A stretch of 64,000 bases of DNA from Lachnospiraceae bacterium UBA3732 (GTDB lineage: Bacteria; Bacillota; Clostridia; Lachnospirales; Lachnospiraceae): assembly GCA_002372545.1 (NCBI GenBank), contig DFHD01000004.1, forward strand, positions 1-64,000. The letters are read 5' to 3'. Numbering within the stretch: position 1 is the first letter of the stretch; each line of letters opens with the position of its first letter. Both the position numbers and the translations under genes were made by a program. Of this stretch, positions 8,340 through 16,088 are shown in pieces. Under the pieces are notes generated by a model. The model had not been told where the DNA came from and did no database searches. It worked only from the letters and a program-made list of their open reading frames with translations.

Positions 8340-9245
8340 ATGCCAATAATGACTAATAGTATTCAAGGTGATGTATTGAGAACAAAGGAAACTTTGAAAT
8401 TTATATTACGTGATCTGGATTGGAAAATGAATAACAAAGGAAAAATGAATGGTTTATCTACAGGATATACTGAATTGGATAGTATTCTTGGTGGTCTTCA
8501 TGGTGGGAAACTCTACTGTCTGGCGGCTCGTCCGGCGATGGGGAAAATTGCATTTGCGTTAAACATTTCTCTTCATTCGGCACTTAAATTGAAGAAAGAA
8601 ACTTTAATTATTTCTCTTGAAGAAAGTACCCAAATGATACTTGCCAAATTACTTTCGATAGATACTATGATAGATTCTCGTGCTTTTAAAACAGGAGAAT
8701 TAACCGACTCTGATTTGGAAAAGGTGGAACATGCTGTTGGTACTATCAGTAGCGCACCGCTTGTAGTGGTTGATGATAGTTTTGACATAGACGATATAGA
8801 AGAAAAAAGTAAGGAGTATTTCAAATATAATAAAGATGGGTTGATAGTAATAGACTACCTTCAACTTATTACTGAGGGTAACAAGAGTGGATCGGAAAAT
8901 AGAAAACATATAGGATGTATAGTTCGTAGATTGAATTTATTAGCTAAAAAGCTAAATATTCCGATAATAGTTTTGTCACAAATTTCTCGCGCTATGGAAA
9001 ATCGTAAGGATAAACATCCATTACTATGTGACTTTAAAGAGATAGATGTAGTAAATTATTCAGATGTTGTTTTGTTCCTTTATAGAGACGATTATTATAA
9101 TCCGGATTCAGAGAAACTTGGAATAGCTGAAATAATAGTTGCAAAAAATAATGATGGGCCTTGTGGACATGTAGAACTTGCTTGGATAGGGAAATGTCAA
9201 AAATATGCAAATTTTGGTAAGCATGCAAATTCACGTTATCAATGA
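8340..9245 (+). CDS. Stand-alone DnaB-type helicase ATPase domain with altered Walker A
   Basis: A 301-residue protein matching only the C-terminal RecA-like domain of replicative helicase DnaB; the N-terminal primase-binding domain is absent. Visible are GLSTGYTELDSILGGLHGGK, the Walker A region ARPAMGKIAFALN (62-74), SLEES (H1a, normally followed by MS), Walker B LIVIDYLQLI, SQISRAMENR and FLYRDDYYNPDSEK. In Walker A the residue after the catalytic Lys69 is Ile70 (codon ATT, 8547-8549) instead of Thr/Ser, which normally ligates magnesium, so ATP hydrolysis may be impaired. The motif normally reading ESGSIEQDAD is shortened to EIDVVNYSD. It heads the element-B unit. A regulatory or decoy role is inferred. 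Confidence 0.85.
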   Translation: MPIMTNSIQGDVLRTKETLKFILRDLDWKMNNKGKMNGLSTGYTELDSILGGLHGGKLYCLAARPAMGKIAFALNISLHSALKLKKETLIISLEESTQMILAKLLSIDTMIDSRAFKTGELTDSDLEKVEHAVGTISSAPLVVVDDSFDIDDIEEKSKEYFKYNKDGLIVIDYLQLITEGNKSGSENRKHIGCIVRRLNLLAKKLNIPIIVLSQISRAMENRKDKHPLLCDFKEIDVVNYSDVVLFLYRDDYYNPDSEKLGIAEIIVAKNNDGPCGHVELAWIGKCQKYANFGKHANSRYQ

Positions 9246-9277
9246 AAATAAGTATTAGATGTTCGGAGGAATAAGGA

Positions 9278-9727
9278 ATGAATCAATTTGGAGATGCTTG
9301 GTTGCTTGACAGATTCGGAAATTGTATAGAGGTTTATGCGCACCCATCAGAATCATTTGAGTTTGAAAGTATTGTAGATATAGTTTCAAAGTACAGTACC
9401 GGACCGGATAAAATCTATTGCAATGATTGGAAGGATACTAAATCGGAAGTTTCCAAAGAAGCAATACTTGATATATATAATCAAAACTGGTGTAGGGTAA
9501 GACTTTGGAAAGATAATAAACTGACATTCAGAATTGCCTATACTAATTATAACTGGTATGGAGCAATCGCTGATTTCTTACGCTCACATTCGTATTTATA
9601 TACAGCGAAGATAACATTTTCTGATTCATCTGGAAAGGAATACTTTAAAGATATGTCATATAGCAATTGCATATCTTATTGTATGGAATTATTATCAAAG
9701 AATATATTAGTTACTGAATGCTGCTGA
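9278..9727 (+). CDS. Unknown 149-aa protein
   Basis: Small, Trp- and Tyr-rich soluble protein with no recognised family. It has GDAWLLDRFGNCIEVYAHPS at the start and a central NQNWCRVRLWKDNKLTFRIA stretch that looks like beta strands, ending in a Cys-Cys. A GGAGGAATAAGG site precedes ATG 9278. It is the second gene after element B, 32 bases behind the DnaB-like gene and 22 before the SLOG-like gene, so it is likely in the same operon. Confidence 0.65.
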   Translation: MNQFGDAWLLDRFGNCIEVYAHPSESFEFESIVDIVSKYSTGPDKIYCNDWKDTKSEVSKEAILDIYNQNWCRVRLWKDNKLTFRIAYTNYNWYGAIADFLRSHSYLYTAKITFSDSSGKEYFKDMSYSNCISYCMELLSKNILVTECC

Positions 9728-9749
9728 GTAGGAAATATGGAGGATGTGT

Positions 9750-10955
9750 ATGAAAGCTTTTTGTTATGGAGCCCAGATGTCATGTACCGGTAAAAATGTA
9801 ATAACTCAGAAAATAGATGAATACATTTCGACTAAATCAGATATTTTCGTATCTGATAATAATTATGGGGATTATGAAACACAGAAGTATTTATCCGATA
9901 AAGAATACAAAAATGTGACAATTGTATTTATTAGAGATGCTGATGAGTATGATGAATGGCCAAGAAAGAATGTTGGAAAATGGCCTTATAGGATGATTCT
10001 TCGCAGACAGTATGAATACAGTCTGGATCCATTAATTTCATGCGCGATGGCTGAGAATTGTGACGAGGGCTTCTTTGCTTGGGATGGAACAGATATAGAT
10101 GTGTTTGTCGGAATTCTTGTATTTCTAGGTTATGGAAGAAAGTGTTTAATATATAACACTAAAAGAGGAGAAATTAAGATAATAAATAAGATTGAAGATT
10201 GGCAGATATATGTAATGGCCGAAAGAAATCACAGGGATAATAACAACGTTGAATTGTTTCATGGGGATGTCGTTAATTTAGATATATTAACGGGTTATAA
10301 GGATACCTTCGGAGAGATGCTGGAGCCTATATTGGCGAGAAGTGGACAGAAGCTTTACAAGAATGATTTAAAGAAATTAGTCTGCAAGTCTAAGGCCTCC
10401 ATAAAGAAGAAAAGGGAAATAATCGAGTCGCTTTATGAAAAAGAAGATATTTATTGTGAACTAATAAGAAAAGTCACTGAATGGAAAGCTTCTGATGGGA
10501 ATAAAGATGACTTGAGAGAAGTACTCATGAATACATATGAACATTCTTTTCGGAATGCAACAGGAGACCTCAGTATAGCTGAAGCGTGGATGGAACATGC
10601 AGATGGTAGTTGTGATGATATTGTTATGTATCTGTGGGAACGCGTTGAATATAACGGGTATAGTAAATATATACCGGTTGGAATGTATGCAGATATTGAT
10701 GAAGCTTTATACTATATTGAAACCATGACTCAATGTGGTGGAAAGATAGAAGTGTGGGAAAGAAAGAGGGGCTTTGACTCGATAGCTCATTTTGAATATC
10801 GTGTGACATTTTACACAGATGACAGTGACAATGAATTGAATGGTTTTCAATTTATGAGAAAGTGTCATATCAATGATCATGATCCTTTTGAACCGGAATC
10901 ATATATTGAAAAAAATGACAATTATATGTATGAAGATACCATCGAAGAGGAATAG
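9750..10955 (+). CDS. Probable SLOG-like (Rossmann) N-terminal domain fused to unknown C-terminal region
   Basis: The N-terminal ~140 residues suggest a Rossmann-type nucleotide-binding fold of the SLOG/LOG superclass: an opening AFCYGAQMSCTGKNVITQKI, a DNNYGDYETQKYL segment, the strand VTIVFIRDAD, and FFAWDGTDIDVFVGILVFLG, where a small-residue turn follows a strand. This is a fold inference from pattern, not a certain family call. Residues 180-260 are helical and basic; 285-400 read as a separate beta-rich domain ending in an acidic tail. ATG 9750 is chosen because GGAGG sits about six bases upstream; ATG 9744 is too close. SLOG proteins in defence islands bind nucleotide signals (family knowledge). 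Confidence 0.6.
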   Translation: MKAFCYGAQMSCTGKNVITQKIDEYISTKSDIFVSDNNYGDYETQKYLSDKEYKNVTIVFIRDADEYDEWPRKNVGKWPYRMILRRQYEYSLDPLISCAMAENCDEGFFAWDGTDIDVFVGILVFLGYGRKCLIYNTKRGEIKIINKIEDWQIYVMAERNHRDNNNVELFHGDVVNLDILTGYKDTFGEMLEPILARSGQKLYKNDLKKLVCKSKASIKKKREIIESLYEKEDIYCELIRKVTEWKASDGNKDDLREVLMNTYEHSFRNATGDLSIAEAWMEHADGSCDDIVMYLWERVEYNGYSKYIPVGMYADIDEALYYIETMTQCGGKIEVWERKRGFDSIAHFEYRVTFYTDDSDNELNGFQFMRKCHINDHDPFEPESYIEKNDNYMYEDTIEEE

Positions 10956-10957
10956 TT

Positions 10958-11275
10958 ATGTCTAAAGTTAAAGGTGAAATATATAGTAATAATAAAACGA
11001 AATTAATACATTGCCTTCGAAGAAAAGAATCAAAAAAGAAAGAAAAAAGCCGTGTACTTAAGTACCAAAATGGTGAATATCGCTGTTGTAGAGGCTATTA
11101 CTTACATTATGATTATAACAATAATGAATATACAAATAGATTGCATAGAATAAATACAAATATAAAATCAATACGGAAGCTTGCACAAAGAAGAGTACGT
11201 TACTCTTCTGTTGGGGAACTGTATCAAAGAAGCTCATATAAAAAATTATATGATGTAGAATGGACGTATGTTTGA
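10958..11275 (+). CDS. Small basic unknown protein
   Basis: A 105-residue, strongly basic protein (runs such as RRKESKKKEKSR) with a Tyr/Asn-rich middle, starting two bases after the previous stop with GAGGAATAG as ribosome site. The charge suggests nucleic-acid binding, but no motif is recognised. It appears to close the element-B operon; the next 179 bases hold no gene. Confidence 0.6.
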   Translation: MSKVKGEIYSNNKTKLIHCLRRKESKKKEKSRVLKYQNGEYRCCRGYYLHYDYNNNEYTNRLHRINTNIKSIRKLAQRRVRYSSVGELYQRSSYKKLYDVEWTYV

Positions 11276-11454
11276 TCAGTATGCATTATCATTTTGATTC
11301 TTAATAGGAAAGGTTATTATAATCTCTCCTATTATTATGGGATAAAAATGGAACATATAACCGTATACAATACAGATATACAGTATATATTCTGTAGAAA
11401 AATACGGTGTATAAAGAAATTACCAAAGTAAATTTGATCAGAAAGTCAGTATAG
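11276..11454 (+). other. Non-coding gap with an inverted repeat
   Basis: AT-rich stretch without a convincing gene. An inverted repeat AATAGGA (11303-11309) / TCCTATT (11337-11343) follows the 105-aa gene and could be a weak terminator, though no T run follows. The remainder leads into the DUF5758 relic. Confidence 0.4.
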
Positions 11455-11592
11455 GTGAAATATATAAAAGGAACTACAGTTTATCCTAAAAAAGTTGATT
11501 CAAAATACTATGGGAATGTAACAGGAATATACTTTGTTTTATCTCGAGCTGAGACGGAGATGTACAAAGATAAAGAAGAGAATGAAGAATAA
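11455..11592 (+). pseudogene. Relic of a DUF5758 / pentapeptide-protein C-terminus
   Basis: Read from 11455, the segment encodes VKYIKGTTVYPKKVDSKYYG and then NVTGIYFVLSRAETEMYKDK to a TAA at 11590. It matches the C-terminal end of the intact pentapeptide protein (about 15861-16021), including the overlap with a downstream start beginning MKNN. There is no start and no pentapeptide region, so this is the tail of a second copy. The intact copy lies 3.5 kb downstream, indicating an old duplication or a recombination junction. Confidence 0.85.
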
Positions 11593-12028
11593 TAAGGGCA
11601 AATATCTCGTTTATGGTTGTGAAATAGATATGTTTAAAGGAATCTTTTGGTGCTATGTCATCTGTTTTGATTATGATATGTATACTCATAAGTTGATAAC
11701 AGTGAAGGTGTATTGTGATGGAGATGGAAATCCTTTGGAGGAAGCCGATTTCAGCAGTAAGTCAGGAGAAAATTTTAATCATAGAATTGAATGGGATAAG
11801 CTGTTAGAAAAAAATAGAAGTAATCATCCATATAATTACTATCCAAGAGGAAGAGTTGAAATTAAAAAAGGAAAGATAAAGATATATGCAAATCCGGTGA
11901 TAATATGTGACGAAGAAGCTAGAGAATTGATTGTTAAAACGTTTGAATTAAAGGGACGGGAAGACAAAATAAAGTGGATTGCAGACAATTCAAATCATTA
12001 TCAATATGAAATAGATGTTATGAAATAA
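11582..12028 (+). CDS. Unknown 148-aa protein preceding rtcB
   Basis: Soluble protein with no recognised family. It has YLVYGCEIDMFKGIFWCYVI near the start, a central HRIEWDKLLEKN, then VEIKKGKIKIYANPVIICDE and a C-terminal helical segment. ATG 11582 overlaps the end of the DUF5758 relic, an arrangement repeated at 16011 where the intact pentapeptide gene overlaps an ORF also starting MKNN; hence the gene was ancestrally coupled to a pentapeptide gene. An in-frame ATG at 11534 lies inside the relic and is unlikely to be used. RtcB starts 18 bases downstream. Confidence 0.65.
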   Translation: MKNNKGKYLVYGCEIDMFKGIFWCYVICFDYDMYTHKLITVKVYCDGDGNPLEEADFSSKSGENFNHRIEWDKLLEKNRSNHPYNYYPRGRVEIKKGKIKIYANPVIICDEEARELIVKTFELKGREDKIKWIADNSNHYQYEIDVMK

Positions 12029-12046
12029 ATGAAAGAGGAATAACAT

Positions 12047-13258
12047 ATGGACAGATTTGAGATTAAAGGAAAAGTAAATACGGCTATCTGCTATGCAAGA
12101 GTAGTTGAACAAGATGCAATCGAACAGATCAGACGTATGTGTGACTATCCTATGTCAGAGGGCTCAAAGATTAGAATTATGCCGGATGTCCATTTTGGAA
12201 AAGGATGTACGATTGGAACAACCATGACAATAACAGACAAAGTCGTTCCTAATATTGTAGGCGTAGATATTGGTTGTGGTATGTATACGGTTAATCTGGG
12301 AAAATGTGACATCAATCTCGAAGAGTTTGATAAAGCAGCACATTATATTCCATCAGGAAGAAATGTATGGGATGGAAAGCTGGAAAAGTTTATTCTTGCA
12401 GATTTAAAATGCTACAGAGAGCTAAAGGAACCAAAGAGGATTGAAAGATCTCTTGGTACTTTAGGTGGTGGTAATCATTTTATTGAAATCGATAGGGCTG
12501 AGGATGGGACAAACTATCTGGTTATTCATTCCGGATCCAGAAATCTAGGTAAGCAGGTTGCTGAATTATATCAAAGACTTGCGATAAACCTCAACGTAGG
12601 ATATGGAGATTATCTGGAAAAGAAGGAAGAAATAATACGAACCTACAAAGAACAGGGAAGAAAGGATGAAATCAAACAAGCTATAGCAGAGCTTCATTTT
12701 CATAGACAAAAGGAAAATGATATTCCGGATGATCTTTGTTTTCTGTACGGAAAATATCTTGAGGATTATCTTCATGATGTTGAGATATGTCAGGCATTTG
12801 CAAGAAGAAACAGAGAGCTAATGGCAGAAATACTCTTAGAGAAAACCAGACTTACAGGTGGAGATCGCTTTCATACGATTCACAACTACATCGATACTGG
12901 TGAAATGATACTTCGAAAGGGTTCAATTGCTGCACATGCAGGAGAAAAGGTACTCATACCAATCAATATGAGAGATGGAAGTGTTCTTGCTGTTGGAAAG
13001 GGAAATCCTGAGTGGAATTATTCGGCTCCGCATGGAGCAGGAAGGATTATGTCGAGGAAACAAGCAAAAAGTGAACTCTCTGTGGAGGATTATAAGGAAT
13101 GTATGAAGGGAATATATACAACATCTGTAAACAGGTCAACGTTGGATGAAGCGCCAATGGCATATAAGTCACTGGAGGACATTATTGATGTGATAAAGGA
13201 ATCAGTAGATGTGATAGAGGTTTTGAAACCGATATATAATTTCAAGGCAGGTGAGTAG
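12047..13258 (+). CDS. rtcB: RNA-splicing ligase RtcB
   Basis: RtcB joins RNA 2',3'-cyclic phosphate (or 3'-phosphate) ends to 5'-OH ends using GTP and manganese. At 403 residues it has full length. Visible motifs are MPDVHFGKGCTIGTT, VGVDIGCGMYT (metal-binding Cys), LGGGNHFIEI, HSGSRNLG, a HNYID His, KGSIAAHAGEKVLIPINMRD and APHGAGRIMSR with the His that is guanylylated. An AGAGGAATAAC site precedes ATG 12047. The gene appears intact. Its presence in the same island as a KptA gene and SLOG-type proteins points to RNA repair or tRNA restoration; no archease or RtcA/RtcR neighbour is seen. Confidence 0.97.
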   Translation: MDRFEIKGKVNTAICYARVVEQDAIEQIRRMCDYPMSEGSKIRIMPDVHFGKGCTIGTTMTITDKVVPNIVGVDIGCGMYTVNLGKCDINLEEFDKAAHYIPSGRNVWDGKLEKFILADLKCYRELKEPKRIERSLGTLGGGNHFIEIDRAEDGTNYLVIHSGSRNLGKQVAELYQRLAINLNVGYGDYLEKKEEIIRTYKEQGRKDEIKQAIAELHFHRQKENDIPDDLCFLYGKYLEDYLHDVEICQAFARRNRELMAEILLEKTRLTGGDRFHTIHNYIDTGEMILRKGSIAAHAGEKVLIPINMRDGSVLAVGKGNPEWNYSAPHGAGRIMSRKQAKSELSVEDYKECMKGIYTTSVNRSTLDEAPMAYKSLEDIIDVIKESVDVIEVLKPIYNFKAGE

Positions 13259-13263
13259 AGTAG

Positions 13264-13524
13264 ATGATTGTAAATGATAACGATATGGAAGTTATTTTAA
13301 ATGGCAGTCAGGAGCAGGTAATAAAGAAAATGCTGGCAAATAGAATTTTCTGTTTGCTAAAGCTTCCTGCAAAGAAACCGGAAAGATGTAGAAGCGATTT
13401 CTCATCCAGCGTATTCGTATCAAATATGAATTCTCTTCCTTTTTCAAGGGCATTAGCAATTAGAAATATTTGGAAATTACGGGCATGCAGTATTGTTAAT
13501 AATGGACACTATGGATTTTTATAA
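13264..13524 (+). CDS. Doubtful 86-aa ORF after rtcB
   Basis: Opens five bases after the rtcB stop with MIVNDNDMEVILNGSQEQVI, which looks protein-like, but the rest is low-quality basic sequence. The opposite strand over 13308-13508 reads as a more convincing protein fragment, so at least the 3' two-thirds are probably chance coding. A short authentic N-terminus followed by decay is also possible. Confidence 0.3.
   Translation: MIVNDNDMEVILNGSQEQVIKKMLANRIFCLLKLPAKKPERCRSDFSSSVFVSNMNSLPFSRALAIRNIWKLRACSIVNNGHYGFL
13308..13508 (-). pseudogene. Minus-strand protein relic, family unknown
   Basis: On the minus strand an open stretch of about 66 codons between two stops contains FLIANALEKGREFIFDTNTL followed by DEKSLLHLSGFFAGSF. 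The composition is that of a folded protein, unlike the plus-strand reading. No ATG/GTG start is available at the upstream end, so it looks like an internal fragment of a decayed gene. I cannot name the family. Confidence 0.4.
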
Positions 13525-13527
13525 ATA

Positions 13528-13561
13528 TGTGACATTTTTTCCTCATATATCCGATTATTAT
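13528..13561 (+). promoter_or_regulatory. Shared 34-bp promoter-like element, copy C, overlapping a perfect palindrome
   Basis: Begins TGTGACATTTTTTCCTCAT, keeps the TCC core and ends TATTAT (13556-13561); aligned without gaps to copies A and B. Here it overlaps a 12-bp perfect inverted repeat CCTCATATATCC (13541-13552) / GGATATATGAGG (13562-13573) with a 9-base loop, which could be an operator or hairpin. It lies 40 bases before the membrane-protein gene at 13601. Confidence 0.65.
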
Positions 13562-13600
13562 GGATATATGAGGATTTTATATTGAAGGAGGTAAATTAAG

Positions 13601-14482
13601 ATGAGCAGAAATGAGGAAATGATTATAGTTGAAAATGCATTACGTTTAGAAACGGAGACGAAAGATTATAAGAGAATATACGAGGATATAGGTCGAGAAC
13701 AATTTCCTTCCATTCCGCAGCCGCCCGCAAAAGCAGTAATACAAAAACAACCATATCCTGAGATTAAACCTCGGAAGTTTAGTTGGATAATATTGATTTT
13801 AGGATGGATTATAGGCGGGGTGTTTGTTTCTCTCACGTTTGGTGAGAATACCGGTACAGCTTTTTGTGCAATTTGGCTTATAGGGTATCCTATTATGCAT
13901 GTTATAATAAATAAGATTGGAATGTCCATGCAAAGGGATAGTTCTAAATATCAAGAAGCGTGCAGAGTTATCGACGAACAATACAAGAATCAGGTATGGT
14001 ATGCTCAAAATGATTGGAATAATAGAATGGCATATTACAATAGTACTATTGTTCCAGAATATAACAATAAGAGGATTCTTTGGGACACAGAGCATTCGCA
14101 AAGATTGGAAGGATCACGAATAAAATATCAGGAATCAGAAGCCGCACTTAACAAATACTATGCTGAAACGAGTGCAATTCCGCTTAAGTATCATAATATA
14201 GAAGCATTGACCTACTTATATGATGTGCTGAAATCCAGTCAATATACCCTTAAAGAAGCAATTGATGATTATGAGCGCCATATACAACAACAATTGGATA
14301 TGCAAAAGATCCAAGCTCAACAGCAAGCTAACGATATTGCATATCAGCAAGCACAGTTTACAGCTGAACAAAATGAGCTTTTGGATGAACAAAATCGAAT
14401 AGCTGAAAAAACCCGACGGGACCAGAATGTTGCAGCAGCTATTGGTATTGTGCAACGCCACAATTTAAACAAAAAGCTTTAA
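13601..14482 (+). CDS. Membrane protein with two TM helices and a long coiled coil
   Basis: A 293-residue protein. The N-terminal ~60 residues are soluble and proline-rich, followed by two hydrophobic helices (about 61-80, FSWIILILGWIIGGVFVSLT, and 85-106) with a very short turn, then ~185 residues of predicted helix/coiled coil. These are rich in Gln, Glu and Tyr, including YLYDVLKSSQYTLKEAIDDY and a Gln-rich tail. An AAGGAGG site precedes ATG 13601. It is the first gene after element C and probably co-transcribed with the DUF2493 gene. The shape suggests a membrane-anchored scaffold; no enzyme motif is seen. Confidence 0.75.
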   Translation: MSRNEEMIIVENALRLETETKDYKRIYEDIGREQFPSIPQPPAKAVIQKQPYPEIKPRKFSWIILILGWIIGGVFVSLTFGENTGTAFCAIWLIGYPIMHVIINKIGMSMQRDSSKYQEACRVIDEQYKNQVWYAQNDWNNRMAYYNSTIVPEYNNKRILWDTEHSQRLEGSRIKYQESEAALNKYYAETSAIPLKYHNIEALTYLYDVLKSSQYTLKEAIDDYERHIQQQLDMQKIQAQQQANDIAYQQAQFTAEQNELLDEQNRIAEKTRRDQNVAAAIGIVQRHNLNKKL

Positions 14483-14555
14483 ACAGAAAATCTCATTACA
14501 AATGAACTGATCTTCAAATCCTCTCTTTACTCCGTTGGAAAGGAGGGAAACGGTT

Positions 14556-14918
14556 GTGAAAGTGATTGTGGCTGGTTTAAGAAGCTTTAATGATTATGAT
14601 CTGTTTAAGAGTAAGATTGAGAAAACTATTATAGATAATGAAATCAATATAACTGAAATAGTATCTGGTGGAGCCTCGGGTGTTGATTCAATGGCAGAAA
14701 GATATGCAAATGAAAATGGAATTTCTGTAAAAGTATTTCAGGCTGATTGGAAAAAATATGGAAGAGGTGCCGGCCCCTTAAGAAATAAGAAAATGGCTGA
14801 GTATGTAGGTGAAAAGGGTGCATTGGTTGCTTTCTGGGATTATAAATCCAAAGGAACTGGCTCTATGATTAAAATTGCAGAGAAAATGAATTTGAATATA
14901 TACATCTGCAGTGTCTAA
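14556..14918 (+). CDS. DUF2493 / YspA-type SLOG-family protein
   Basis: Small single-domain Rossmann protein of the cpYpsA-related SLOG group (DUF2493). The N-terminus KVIVAGLRSFNDY gives the first strand and turn, then IVSGGASGVDSMAERYA carries the glycine-rich nucleotide-binding loop, followed by FQADWKKYGRGAGPLRNKKM, ALVAFWDYKSKGTG and a closing INLNIYICSV-like strand. A GTG start at 14556 is chosen because AAAGGAGGG lies about eight bases upstream. SLOG proteins bind nucleotides or related ligands (family knowledge); the ligand here is unknown. It follows the coiled-coil membrane protein and precedes the pentapeptide gene. Confidence 0.85.
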   Translation: MKVIVAGLRSFNDYDLFKSKIEKTIIDNEINITEIVSGGASGVDSMAERYANENGISVKVFQADWKKYGRGAGPLRNKKMAEYVGEKGALVAFWDYKSKGTGSMIKIAEKMNLNIYICSV

Positions 14919-14992
14919 TGGATTTTGAGTTATCTTCGAAGAAGATGAGTGATATTTATAACTGAATGAAATATAAGGAATAGGTGTAAATT

Positions 14993-16021
14993 ATGGATAT
15001 ACAAATGGGAATGACATTTTTATCACAAAAGAAGATTGAAAATAATGAGTTTGAACAGATAATGCGGGAGCATAAGAGATGGCTGCAGGACAAATCCACT
15101 GGCAAGAGAGCAGATTTCAGGGATATCGATTTAAGTGAAAAGGACTTATCAGGTATTGATTTATCCTATGCAGATCTACAGGGATCAAATCTTATGGATG
15201 CAAAACTTATTGGGGCAAATCTTTCATATGCTAATTTGACTCAGGCTTTTTTACATGGCGCAGATTTAAGTAAAGCAATAATAGATGGTGCATCATTTAC
15301 TAATGCGAATCTGGCAAGGGCTAAGTTAGATGAATGTACAGGAGAAAATGCTAGATTTACATTTTCATGTTTATGGGATTGTGATTTCAAAAATGTTGTT
15401 TTACCTAAAGCTGTATTCTTTGAGGCTGAGGTGTGTGATTGTGATTTCACGGGATCAAATTTGGAAGAAGCGTATTTTGTTCACGCGGATCTGGATAATT
15501 CAGTATTTGAAGATACAAATTTAAAAAATGCTGATTTTGATCATGCTAGAAGGGCTTACTGGTCTAACTTTAGAAATGCTGATATGACGGGGGCAAGTGT
15601 TGAAAATGTTAATCTGGATTTAAATAAGCTTGAAGGAGTCAAAGGCTTATATATTCCTCTTTATTGTCCGGAAGAAGGTTCATTTACAGCATGGAAAAAA
15701 TGCCGTGAAGGGAAAGTTGTTAAGCTTCTTATACCAGAACACGCTGAAAGAAAAGGTAATTCAATATATTCGCTCAGAGCTTCTGAAGCAGAGGTATTGG
15801 AGATATATGATAAGGATGGGAATTCAGTGGATGAAGCTGTCAGTATCGTTGACGCGGAATTTAAGTATCTAAAGGGAACTACAGTTTACCCAAAGGAAGT
15901 GAATCCAAAATTCTATGGAGATACCACAGGAATATATTTTGTTTTATCTCGTGCTGAAACAGAAATTTATAAAGAAAAAGAAGAACGAGCCGAAAAGGGA
16001 GATGATGTGGATGAAGAATAA
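14993..16021 (+). CDS. Pentapeptide-repeat protein with C-terminal DUF5758 domain
   Basis: A 342-residue protein. Residues about 40-215 are pentapeptide repeats of the A(D/N)LXX type (for example LSGIDLSYADLQGSNLMDAK and GANLSYANLTQAFLHGADLS) that fold as a right-handed quadrilateral beta helix. Residues about 220-330 match DUF5758: CPEEGSFTAWKKCREGKVVK, LLIPEHAERKGNS and GIYFVLSRAETEIYK. No signal peptide. The pairing is common in Firmicutes and phages; function unknown. A relic of the same C-terminus is at 11455-11592. The gene overlaps a short ORF at 16011. It is the last intact gene of the AT-rich region. Confidence 0.9.
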   Translation: MDIQMGMTFLSQKKIENNEFEQIMREHKRWLQDKSTGKRADFRDIDLSEKDLSGIDLSYADLQGSNLMDAKLIGANLSYANLTQAFLHGADLSKAIIDGASFTNANLARAKLDECTGENARFTFSCLWDCDFKNVVLPKAVFFEAEVCDCDFTGSNLEEAYFVHADLDNSVFEDTNLKNADFDHARRAYWSNFRNADMTGASVENVNLDLNKLEGVKGLYIPLYCPEEGSFTAWKKCREGKVVKLLIPEHAERKGNSIYSLRASEAEVLEIYDKDGNSVDEAVSIVDAEFKYLKGTTVYPKEVNPKFYGDTTGIYFVLSRAETEIYKEKEERAEKGDDVDEE

Positions 16022-16088
16022 CGAAAATATGAATAAATATAACCCAAAGTCCCGTCATGAGCCTTGGTATAAAATGACGGGACTTTAG
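16011..16088 (+). pseudogene. Truncated ORF (25 codons) overlapping the pentapeptide gene
   Basis: ATG 16011 begins MKNNENMNKYNPKSR and stops at 16088 inside a hairpin. The same overlap and MKNN start are seen for the 148-aa gene at 11582 behind the DUF5758 relic, so this is probably the stump of a downstream partner gene, cut off at the island edge. Confidence 0.45.
16046..16086. terminator. Perfect 13-bp inverted repeat at the island edge
   Basis: AAAGTCCCGTCAT (16046-16058) pairs perfectly with ATGACGGGACTTT (16074-16086), loop 15. There is no long T run beyond the arm itself, so termination is likely but not textbook. It marks the change from AT-rich to GC-richer sequence. The rest of the gap to 16218 shows no gene. 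Confidence 0.5.

Noticed and set aside
11534..11581. Earlier start for the 148-aa protein
   Set aside because: The extra 16 codons are an out-of-frame reading of the DUF5758 relic; ATG 11582 matches the overlap pattern seen at 16011.
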